A stretch of DNA of 64,000 nt from Gordionus sp. m RMFG-2023 (lineage: Eukaryota; Nematomorpha; Gordioida; Chordodea; Parachordodidae): the NCBI RefSeq assembly GCF_954871325.1, contig NC_088777.1, positions 12,811,366 through 12,875,365 on the forward strand, in the 5' to 3' direction. The position numbers and the translations under genes are program-made. The notes beneath the pieces were generated by a model, which saw only the letters and a program-made list of their open reading frames with translations, made no database searches and was not told the DNA's origin. Shown here one piece after another: positions 54,804-64,000 of the stretch (position 1 is the first letter of the stretch; each line of letters begins with the position of its first letter).

Positions 54804-55419
54804 ATATTCAAGTATACCATATTTGCCTTAATAGATGTTACTTCGTTTTGAATCTGGGGTGATGTATTTTGGGTATTTTTGGATATTATTTTTATATTTT
54901 ATTTAAGGATCATTTTGGATGGTGTATAAAAACATTGCTATATTCATCTTTTGAAGTATCTTTAATTTTTGTTGAACAAGTTCCACGAAAAGGTAGCTTC
55001 TGTATGCTAAGATATAGCATTAAATTAAATATCGATTTAGAATAATAACGATTCCTGTTAATTTGTTGGTTTACCAAAATTGTTTATCTCAGTATTTTGA
55101 TTTATATTAAAATTTTTATCATACCAAATTTTATTGAATTTAAATGAGCTTTTGATGGATATTTTATAATTTTTTGTATGTTCTTGTTTATTAATTTTTA
55201 TGTATATTTTCTTTTAGATTTGATTGTTAATGATAACTAAAATTAAATAACTAATAATTTTTTAGGTTAGGGAGCCGGGAAAATTTTTTTTGGGGGGGGG
55301 GGGGGCGACCCTCTTGCCCCCCCCCCTCCCCTGTATCTACAGTCCTGTATACTTTAATTGATTATAGTAAAAATAGCAAAAATAAAAATGAAATAAAGTA
55401 GGATCAACTTTCTAATGGT

Positions 55420-55490
55420 ATTAATCCTGCCAAGTCGGGATTCGAATCTGTGTAACTCGGTATATTAGTTGCATCCGTTGGGGTAAATAT
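55420..55490 (-). mobile_element. tRNA-derived SINE head, copy 2
   Basis: Minus strand has TGCAACTAAT, then GATTCGAATCC, an RNA polymerase III B box, about 26 bases on. The same two motifs in the same order occur in copy 1 at 62980-63060. Lies between the nested hAT end and the right arm of the 51271-55751 element. Confidence 0.5.
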
Positions 55491-55751
55491 CTATTTTTCT
55501 ATTTTACTTAAGCTTGTAATCATTTATGATATGGTAAGCGGAAAATAATTCTACTGAAAAAAAAAATCTCCAATAATAATTCTTAGAAAATATTCTCCGG
55601 AATTTATTTTCTCAAAATTTTTAAATATATTATTTGAGGATTTTTATTCCATGAATATATTTATATGGAATTTTTTCTCCTATTTTATTAATTTTTTAAT
55701 TTTTAATATTTTAAAAAACGGGGATTTTTTTTCCGGGGAATTATTTTCCTA

Positions 55752-58586
55752 GATTCAATTAATTTGGAGCTAATGGAATGATTTGGTGTTAAATAAGGGT
55801 TTGGATATTAAATTAGCACTTATAACGCTTCTTGGGCTAAAATGTTATAGGCTACATGTCTATAGGCGACCAAAAGCGCCTCAACCGATGTTATCACCTA
55901 CATATATTTTTTTGCCCTTAATAAATTCCCAATAATAACTCATTACTCATATTGGTATTTATCCTTCCTTTACAAAAACCGAATCAAAAATGGTAAAATA
56001 GTATTATCAATTTTAAAAAAAAATCCATTTTGAATAATTTAATAAATAACTTTATTTCCTATACATTAATTATCTATAAACAAATATTTATTAAAAAGAC
56101 CTACAGATCTACAGTACAGACCAGAGCGGCTGTAAAATGGTTGTTTTATTTAGTAATCCGTGTCGGACTTAAATAAATTGATACTCGAACCAGGCATCTT
56201 AATATAATTAATTACAAAACCCTGTCCATACCAAATTAAAACAGTCGAAAAAATCAAATTGTATTTTTAACATTCGTTAGTTTTCATATTTTCGACTTCC
56301 CTTTGAAACCCTTCACAAAATATAAATCAATATATTGAAAATGACCAAATTTCCAAAGCAAGGGCCGGATCTTAAAATGTTGAAGATTTTAAAAATAATC
56401 CAAGACGGGCTTAAAAAACCCCAAATCAAATATAAGATTTTTTTTAAGAAATAAGCTGATCCTAAGATATTACCCGTTAGGTCTTATTTTTACAGTAAAA
56501 AATTCGATTTGGATTTATTTTTAAAACAACCCGATAAAGATTTTAGCTTAAATAATATCATGTAAGTCTCAAGTTTAGGCAAATAGAGGTTCAAACCTTT
56601 CTGTTATATATGAGAAAAATATCCAGGCTTACATAATATAATTTTGACTAAAATCTTAATAGGGCCCATATTTAAAAATCGACCTAAATAGTGCTTTTTA
56701 ACAACACTACAGTATATGAATTTTTTGTTTATATAATCATCTCCCCATTCCCCCCCCCTCCTTATTTTTTAGTACTTTACAAATCTTTCTCAATCTCCGA
56801 AAATTGAAGCTGTGTACTGAATAATGTTCTAATCGCACGATTTTATTAATGGTTTCTAATTGATGCGTCCTAAATAATCAGCTGTATGATATTTGCGGGA
56901 ACGGCTTATAATATTTAATCAAATATTTTGATATTATTAAACGACATTTTCATTTAACTTATAAATTAGCCATGATAGTTAAATTAAAAAAAATGTTTAT
57001 GTTTAAATAATTATGCATATAATTTACAAGTCGGGTGATATCATATTCCTACTTTCCTGTATCCTTTTAAAAAATTTTTACATTATCTCGAGCATTCTCT
57101 ATGCTTTCAAGGCTACCTCGGCTTTTAAAAATCTCATTCCTTTAAACCTATACCAAACTGAAATCAAAGCATGGAAGAAATCATATATATTAAATCTGGA
57201 AAAATTGCTTAGGGGTCAAGCTTTTCTCACAATAAAATTTGGATGACTTAGCATAAGATCTCCTCTAATTTCCCTTTAACTACTTTCACTTCCTGTCTAT
57301 TAACAAACCCTACCATGTAGATCTTGATTCCACGATAATACCCTTTTACCCGTCACTTGCAAACAAAAGGAAAAAGGAAGGAGATCCCTGTCCTTGCACA
57401 ATGCTTTTGTTACTTTACTATCAAGCAGCCAATCCCTGAATCGTCCTCTTTTTCCTTCACTGTTAAATTTCTCTTGGCGCGAATTTCTCTAAGCCCTTTA
57501 TTCTATTAACCTTCAGATCCAACTTAAAAGTCAGCTAACACATGTTGGTATCCTGCTAAATTGTGTACACATCAGCACTTTTGCTCTTCTTGTAGTTTTC
57601 CCGTTGACTCGAAGAAACGGCACAGCCTGCACCATCTTTCTTGCAAAAGACAAATCCTTAGGCACAATCAATGCAATGCCATGTACAACGTGCCTTAAAA
57701 TCTGCTCAGATTCCATCGAACTTAGAACTTAAAGGTCTCTATGAATCCGATGGAATCAACAATGTCATTGCGTAAATCCCATAGAAAAGGGGTCAATTTA
57801 TAATATGGGACTAATCCTATATTTATCTCTTAGCTTCTTCCAATCTAAACTCAAACATCTTAGATCTCAAAGAGTAACCAAAAATCAACAAATATACTAA
57901 AATATCCAACGATCATATTTTATGCCTACTCCACTACATTAGCTTCATACAGTAGCCTTGCATTATCTTCATACATCCGTAAATTTGCTGATGAACCCAG
58001 GAAATATAATATCTCTGACAAAGGCTGGCAATAGCCATATACATCATTAGAAGCCTCATACGTAAGGAGTCAATCTAAATTTTCAACAAATACTTCTTAT
58101 TTGTTTGTTTTTAATGTACTTAACTCATTAGCATAATTAGATTTCGCTAATTTTTCTATTTTCTAAGTTAAAAATTTATATAGTATAATATTTTATAATA
58201 TAATTAAAATCATAGATGCTTAAATTTTACATCTTTTAAATTTTTAAGGCAGAGCAAGTTGAAGAAAAATTATATAGGACACGTGAATCGTAGGACTCAT
58301 TTTATAAATCAAATCATACGAAAAATCGTTTGTACACAGCACAGCAGCTATTTATGAGTTATTATTTTAAATTGTATCAATTGTATTAATAGTGTTCATA
58401 CCCTGGATAAGGATTTGTAATTGAAGAATCGATATCTTGTTTTCCAACTAAATAGAAATATTTAATTTTATTTATAAAATATAAAATAAATTTCTTAAAT
58501 GTTTTTGTTAAAAAATATGGAATCTTAGGTAAAATTTGATTAATAATCCAGTTTGCATTTTCCAAAAATTTGAAGAGCACTTCAAA
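55752..58586. other. Intergenic DNA with repeat remnants, no host gene recognised
   Basis: 56341-56707 contains a diverged copy of the AACGGCT-type MITE, ending AATAGTGCTTTTTAACAACACTA. 57280-58080 is less AT-rich and holds an unknown minus-strand frame (57531-57716). Confidence 0.4.
57531..57716 (-). CDS. Unknown short open frame in a GC-richer block
   Basis: 61 codons, MESEQILRHVVHGIALIVPK to SRIPTCVS. Composition is more balanced than the flanks and residue usage looks coding-like, with no poly-Lys/Ile bias. No family recognised; it may be an exon or a transposon piece. No clear splice sites were chosen. Confidence 0.25.
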   Translation of the reverse strand: MESEQILRHVVHGIALIVPKDLSFARKMVQAVPFLRVNGKTTRRAKVLMCTQFSRIPTCVS

Positions 58587-58949
58587 TAGTGATCTGCATA
58601 GGGCCTAATTTTTTAAGCCCGGCCCGGCACGAAATTTTTTTGCCTGCTCGACCCGAACTCAAAATATTTTTTAAAAAATTTGCCGGCCTAACTCCAACCT
58701 GAAAAATATAGAAATTAATTTTTATAATTACTCAAAATAAAAGATATATGTTATATGGCGTCTAGTTTCTATAAATAAAATCAAATATCTTTATTTTACA
58801 TTAAAAATTCAACATAAAATTGATAAATTTAGATATATTAAAAAAAAATTCCAAAGCCTAACCTGACCCGACTCCAGCCTGAACCCGATTTTATTTACAA
58901 AAATAGGCCCGGCCCAAGTACAGGCCGGGTCTACTTTTGCAGATCACTA
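58587..58949. mobile_element. hAT-type MITE (TAGTGATCTGCA family), copy 2
   Basis: 363 bp, TAGTGATCTGCATAGGG to TTTTGCAGATCACTA, with (A)CTTCAAA on both sides (7-8 bp). Shares the GCCCGGCCCG ends and an interior AGATATATGTTATATGGCGT-like segment with copy 1 at 10718-11103. Confidence 0.85.
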
Positions 58950-59612
58950 CTTCAAACTCTTGTTAAAATATAATATATAATACCAGCAGAAGAGAGGCCG
59001 CACATTAGGATAAAGAAATATATTTGAAATAATTTGCAAAACATCCTTTCGCTTCTAAATATTTGAAAGAAAAATGAAATGTTCTATAAGCTTTTATTAC
59101 GTTCTATAATTCTAAAAAAAAAATTTTTATAAATTTTAAATAAAAGAATATACGAAATCTATAAAAATTAAAATTAGAATATTAGAAAAGTCCAAATCTA
59201 AATCCGCTTGGCCTAAAGTTTGATTGAACGTTCCCTACTAATCAGTAGCCCCTAAAACGGGGAGGGGGTTCGTAGCAACTGTTTCTCGAAATTTGAAAGG
59301 GGGTACTATTTTTTAAAAAAATTATTTTATATTTAAAATTTTATATTTTATTTCATACCACACCCATATATTGCCAAAATATCTTGTCTTATCATAAAAT
59401 TATTTTTCTAATTTCAAAATATGCCCAAGAATATTTACAAAAAAAATATTAATAATTGCCCATGGCATAATATAAGAGATAACCATATTAGAAAAAGACA
59501 TAGTGGGCTAAATTTTATCGATATAAAGGAAATGAAAGCTATGAAATAATAGCTTTTAAAGACACTATTAAACTAATTTTGGTACATATGATCTTCGAAA
59601 TCAGAAGTAATA

Positions 59613-59670
59613 GCTTTGTTAGTAAGATATATTAAACAGGTGCTTTGTTAGTAAGATATATTAAACAGGT
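59613..59670. repeat. 29-bp exact tandem duplication
   Basis: GCTTTGTTAGTAAGATATAT plus TAAACAGGT occurs twice in direct succession (59613-59641, 59642-59670). Confidence 0.93.
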
Positions 59671-59749
59671 AGCACGACTGGTCTCGATATTAAAAAAAAT
59701 ATAATATGTTAGTTCCATGAATTTACCCCTCGAGTTTTTAGTCAAAGCT

Positions 59750-60190
59750 TGATGGTGCTTCAAACATGAGTGGAACGATCAAAGGAGTACAGGCTTTGAT
59801 TAGAACTGAAATCTCAAAGGAAGCTTTTATTTAGTGCTATTGTCATCTATTAAATCGAAACATTGTTCGATTATGGCAATCGATAAAAGAACTAAAAAAT
59901 GTTTTAGGGATCTTAAACGAGATTCACGTGTAATGGTGTTAAAAGATATGCAATGCTCAAAGCATGTCAGAATAATGTACTGACAAAATCGCAAGATTTT
60001 TACGCATTAAAAATACCACCCATTAAAAATTTCCTTATTTGTTTAAGTGTAAAATGTTTATTTTATATTTTTAGATACTGGATATCATCATATAAAGCTA
60101 TTGTAAAAAATTTTCTACTTTATGATACCTTGATGGCAGCTTTGACAAATTTAAAGGATTGTGAATTCTGTCAGCTCTACCATCGCTAGT
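59750..60190 (+). pseudogene. Degraded hAT/DUF4371-type transposase fragment
   Basis: Reads KLDGASNMSGTIKGVQALIR with TEISKEAF, matching the DGAxNMSGxxxGxQxxI...AxxxHCxxHRLNL segment of ZMYM/hAT-type transposases, then CYCHLLN in place of HCxAHxLN. Stops follow. About 60265-60285 carries GTGAACGCGTTG, like the subterminal repeat of 37600-38814, possibly its end. Confidence 0.7.
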
Positions 60191-61297
60191 GCTATTGTTT
60201 TTAGAATAGAAAATTTTTATTTTATTTTATCATTTGTGTTTTGTTAAACGAGTTTCTTTTTCTGAAGGTGAACGGAACGTGAACGCGTTGATTTTTTATA
60301 TGAAGGAAAATGATTAAAACAGTTTGCTGAGGAAATGACATATGTGGATTGGGATATGGAATCTATAGGGAATTAAAATCTCTTCAATATTGATTTGTTT
60401 AGGGGCGAGTTTCAAGTTTACGAAAATCGAATTTGTTATTCCTTGTATATATTAACTCACGCTTAAATATCAGACAATTTTGTTTGAACCTTTGAACTAC
60501 AATTATATTAATTTTTTTTAAATATATTTTCCTTATAAATTTTTTAAAGAAATCGCAAAAGTATATAATGAAAATTGTTTTAATATTAAAAAGGTAAGTG
60601 TAAGCATGCGCTGAAAGGTATTTCTGGTCAAATCAAAATGTTAAACATCACCCTTAGTAAAAATATTCAAAATTGAGAGATTCTGAATTCCCCTTAGCAT
60701 AACCCAATACGACGTATACAAAATAATATTTAAACAAAATTAGAATATTAAGGCGAAAGATTATGGAGGGGGCTTTCGAATGGGAGACTTTCCAAAAATA
60801 AAAATTAACTTCTCTAGTTTCGAGCTAGAATTCGACCAGATTTATTATAAATTACTACCAAGTTGATATTTAAATATCGCATTCGTAACAGTGGCCCCTA
60901 TACTTTCTGAGCGATGGAAGCAGAAAGCCTTCTGAAAAATACCCACTACCCCTCCATCCGAAAAAACCGTTAATTATTTTTTGACACCTTTTCGGCAGTA
61001 CATGTGATGGTAGGAGTGGTTGATAAATATTTATCAAAAATTAGTATTGTAAATATTCAATTTGATGCTTTAAATATTTTCATACTATTTTATTTATTAA
61101 CCTTTCAAATGTTTAATTTCGAGCTAGATACCAACTGGGGGAAATAATTAAAAATCTAGGCCGGGCAAAAGAAATAAAAAATAACCAATCCGAGCCGATC
61201 TAAGATTTTAACATCTGCAAAGTCTCTGACTTTAACTAATCATCGAACTTCTAAATCTTATATGATATACTTTTCAATTATGAAATATGACTTGGGC

Positions 61298-61622
61298 GAA
61301 TTTATAGTAAACGCGTTATGTTCAAACGGTGCGTTATTTAAAAAATCAAGCCAATAAATAGATGTAATTTAATATAGAACATTATGATGATAACGCTATG
61401 ATAAAATTTGAATAACATATGTTGCTATCCGATGATACAAAATATGCGTTACGTATAATAAAAATAATAGCGAATTCGATAAAAAGGTATATATATATGT
61501 TTCTGAAATATTATATAAAAAATTAGTTATTTTGAAATATATTAACGCTATGAAGAATCAGCGGTGATTTAGATAGTGTTAAAAAGAGCAACGTTTGAAC
61601 GTAACGCATTTACTATAAATTC
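61298..61622. repeat. Inverted-repeat element, copy 1
   Basis: Left arm GAATTTATAGTAAACGCG...(61298-61328) and right arm (61592-61622) are 31-bp inverted repeats with few mismatches. The interior has AACATATGTTGCTAT. No coding frame; TSD unclear. Confidence 0.7.
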
Positions 61623-61654
61623 AGCTTTACGCTGCATTCATTAGTAAGCGCGAT

Positions 61655-61832
61655 TCGCTTGAGCGATGCAAAATTTTTCACTACGCAACTTACATAATCA
61701 AGTCAATAATAGGTATATTTTATAAATACTGAGAGATAACGTGTGAAAAAACATATGTTGCTATGCCATGATAGACAAATCAGCTGTGATTTCGCTAGCG
61801 ATTAATTTCGCATCACTCGAATGTATCGTGTT
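61655..61832. repeat. Inverted-repeat element, copy 2, related to 61298-61622
   Basis: ATTCGCTTGAGCGATGCAAA at the left pairs with TTCGCATCACTCGAATG at the right. The interior shares AACATATGTTGCTAT-CCATGAT with copy 1, though the arms differ. Confidence 0.55.
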
Positions 61833-62049
61833 TACTTTAAATGAAGCATTAAATTATAATTAACTCGCTCAGGATAAAAACTGAAATGCTCCAAATTCTC
61901 TTGTTCAGAATCTAAAATACTGTAAGCTAAGAATTTCTTTTTTACCAATTACTCAGATTATTTTTTTTAAATTTTAAAAAATGAAAGCGATTCTCGCAAA
62001 GTAAAAAATTTGATCTTCTCAATTGGGTTAACTTGCTTAAATATTTGCA

Positions 62050-62480
62050 TGAAGGGGGGGGGGGGTGATAATTAAAATTTAGCCATCTTTTATTCGATAC
62101 CCATAGCCAATTTTTATATTTAACCCCCCCCCCTTCTCATTAAAAAAAACTCTAGTTTCAGTACTATCATTTCAGTCAAAATATATTTCAGTACACTTTT
62201 ATTTCATACTCTTATTAAATTATTGTATTATAAAAGTCTTAGCCCAGCCCAAAGAGTACCTGCTCATTTAAAATGATATAATTAACATTAAAATTAAAAA
62301 ATATTAAATTGATATCCATTTTGATGCTACAAATAAATTTAAGAATCACCCCCACCCCCCAAGACTTAGACCCGCCCACTCTTAACATTACAATCAAGAG
62401 AAATTTTAAATTACCTTTTTGATACCCATATCGAATTTTAATTTTTTTTAACCACACAATCACCTTCCCCAAGACGAAGT
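62050..62480. repeat. Region of long G/C homopolymers with a duplicated motif
   Basis: G12 at about 62055 and C10 at about 62126 flank a segment with GATACCCATAGCCAATTTTT, which recurs as GATACCCATATCGAATTTTA near 62420. A local duplication; no gene. Confidence 0.5.
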
Positions 62481-62979
62481 CTCAATCCCAACCCATAGAC
62501 CATTGAGTGAATACTTTTTTTGATTAAAAGGTATTTCATGACAAAATATTCCTTACCCCCTCCCCCAGATTTAATCAAACAGAAAGAGAGGTTACCCTCT
62601 AATTAGATAGTACTTATGATTAATTATCAATTAATACTTGTATTCTTTCATAAAGCCAAGAAAAAAATTTAATAAAATCGAAAATAAATAAAGAGAAATG
62701 TGCTTAAAAAGCATTAAAAAATGATTCCTCATTATCACTTGTAAAAAGTGATTATACGAGTAATAATGCTAAGCGCTGAACTTAATTTTTTGCCTAAAAC
62801 TATAAAATTTTTAAAAACCCTAAGCCTTAAAATCAGGCAATTCATCAACGAGGATAAGAAACTCCTTTCCACCCGTCAGAAAATTCAACTTGAAATATTC
62901 CAACATAACTACTACTATTTTTTGGGAACGCAATTAGGCAATATTTTTAATTACTTATTTATAATATATATTATTACTA

Positions 62980-63060
62980 GCGTCTATGGCCTAGTCTGTG
63001 AGTGCAACTAATCGGCTAGTTCTATGTTCGAATCCAGCAATCAACTAGGTGGCTCCGTGC
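62980..63060 (+). mobile_element. tRNA-derived SINE head, copy 1
   Basis: An A-box-like TGGCCTAGTCTG at 62987-62998 and a good B box GTTCGAATCC at 63026-63035, spaced as in tRNA genes, with TGCAACTAAT between. No acceptor stem closes cleanly, so a SINE head is more likely than a working tRNA gene. Confidence 0.55.
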
Positions 63061-63722
63061 TACGGGGTATGATATATAGAATATCAGAAGCGATCACATG
63101 ATTCTATCACAATAATAAAACTAAATCTTATTACATTTTAAGTAAATTTGGTTGTTGTTTAGCAAATTTTGTCGTTATTTAACAAATGGCTAATGACGAA
63201 ATGCTATACATCATTACCCTGATAATGATAATACGGTATTTATTATCAATCCTTAAACTAAACCCTAGGTTTTTAAAAGTATTCATTTAAAACCCGATGA
63301 TCCTGGATAGTTCTGATCTGACTTCTTTATAAATTAGGATATTTATATACTGTATAAAATAATGAAATTTAAAAAAAAATTATTTTAGTTTTATGGGAAA
63401 AATATTATATTATTTTAAAATAAATTTTTAATGAATAATATGCAAATTGTTTTTGTATTTTATTTTGCAATAAAAATGCAACATTTTTAAAAATCGGTTT
63501 TTGACTGGATGAAAATTTGTGGATAATAGAATAATATTAAAAATAGGAATAGTTTAAACTTGATAGTGAAATCCTCTATATTCCTCAAGGGAAAAATTCA
63601 AAATTTTTGAATACCTTAGTTTTAATTCAGATAAAAAGAATATAACAGTGTTACCAAACCGTTGAAAAATTAAATATTGATAGTGCCAATTTTCTTTACT
63701 CCATGAGAAAAAAAATTGAAAT

Positions 63723-64000
63723 CAGAGTTGTTAAGACTCCTTTTTAAAAGTAGCTAGCTCCCGCTCCTACCTTCTCAAAAAGAGCTAGCTCCCGCTCCAG
63801 CTACTACATTTTTAAAAGGAGCTAGCTCCCGCTCCAAGTAATGGAGTGCCACTCCATAACCGCTCCTTTGATTTTCATTTTTTTTAGAAGGTATAGAAAA
63901 TAAAATCATATTTTTTTTATCAAAAAGCTTTATTTATATTAAATGATCTATCAAAATATTTATATTAGCTTTTAAAAGTAATAAATTTTCTAAATTAAAA
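63723..64000. mobile_element. hAT element, left end (cut by window edge)
   Basis: Starts CAGAGTTGTTAAGACTCC, the same terminus as 53006, followed by three copies of GAGCTAGCTCCCGCTCC-type repeat (63751-63767, 63782-63798, 63819-63835). The flank ATTGAAAT (63715-63722) would be its TSD; the right end is outside the window. Confidence 0.75.

Larger units (their letters stand above)
51541..55347. mobile_element. Probable hAT element with CAGGGCCGTAGCC ends, nested
   Basis: CAGGGCCGTAGCCAAG at the left and the complement of CAGGACTGTAGATACAGG at the right, each with G-rich or C-rich sequence inward (GCTGGGGAGCCC; G14 and CCCCCC runs). Resembles the common CAGGGGCGTAGCCAG...GGGG hAT terminus. No clear TSD. 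Confidence 0.45.
51271..55751. mobile_element. Large element with about 210-bp terminal inverted repeats
   Basis: Left arm 51271-51477 and right arm 55530-55751 are inverted copies of roughly 210 bp, from TAGTGAATAATTCCCCGG to CCGCTTACCATA. The outer ends read TAG...CTA as in hAT elements. Flanks TTGATTAT and GATTCAAT only partly agree. Its interior is filled by at least three further elements, so the original core cannot be seen. Confidence 0.75.

Noticed and set aside
1-64000. CRISPR arrays, operons, ribosome binding sites, prokaryotic terminators
   Set aside because: The window is intron-containing animal DNA; no regularly spaced direct repeats with unique spacers and no bacterial gene structure were seen.

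Overview
This is AT-rich, intron-containing animal DNA. It holds no operons, Shine-Dalgarno sites or CRISPR arrays. Long open frames are absent because genes are split into exons of roughly 20-290 bases with GT-AG introns. Three conserved animal genes and one small secreted-peptide gene can be rebuilt from exons. The rest is introns and intergenic DNA filled with DNA transposons, mostly hAT, plus piggyBac, LINE-tail and tRNA-SINE copies. The species cannot be fixed. An invertebrate fits; the peptide's 8-cysteine pattern and Glu-Arg propeptide end are best known from arthropods, especially arachnids.

Layout. (1) 2-295, + strand: C-terminal end of a piggyBac-type transposase, cut by the window edge. 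(2) 924-12010, + strand: the 3' half of an ADAM metalloprotease gene (disintegrin, cysteine-rich, EGF-like, transmembrane, proline-rich tail), in 12 exons whose phases all agree and sum to 551 codons. The protease domain lies upstream of the window. (3) 13366-13850, + strand: a three-exon gene for a 72-residue secreted, 8-cysteine knottin-like peptide. (4) 18437-26754, - strand: an ERGIC1-type ER-Golgi cargo receptor gene, complete from ATG to stop in about 10 exons. (5) 29156-48513, + strand: an epsinR/CLINT1-type ENTH-domain clathrin adaptor gene, complete from ATG to stop in 11 recognised exons with one unresolved junction. ERGIC1 and CLINT1 are head to head, 2.4 kb apart; the knottin and ERGIC1 genes converge. 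(6) 48514-64000: no host gene recognised; nested transposons, two SINE copies and inverted-repeat elements.

Transposons. Several elements have both termini and a target-site duplication (TSD). hAT or hAT-like, 8-bp TSD: 10718-11103, 33639-34067, 44271-45613, 51720-52538, 53006-54803; with 7 of 8 TSD bases: 2107-2304, 12324-12546, 41926-43764, and 58587-58949 (7-8 bp). A piggyBac derivative at 30173-31408 has TTAA on both sides. The region 51271-55751 is a nest of elements inside elements. Many insertions sit in CLINT1 introns, which explains that gene's 19-kb span.

The three conserved genes act at membranes: ADAM at the cell surface, ERGIC1 in the ER-Golgi cycle, CLINT1 at the trans-Golgi/endosome. 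Nothing shows they form a functional cluster. All calls are from reading alone; no database search was run.
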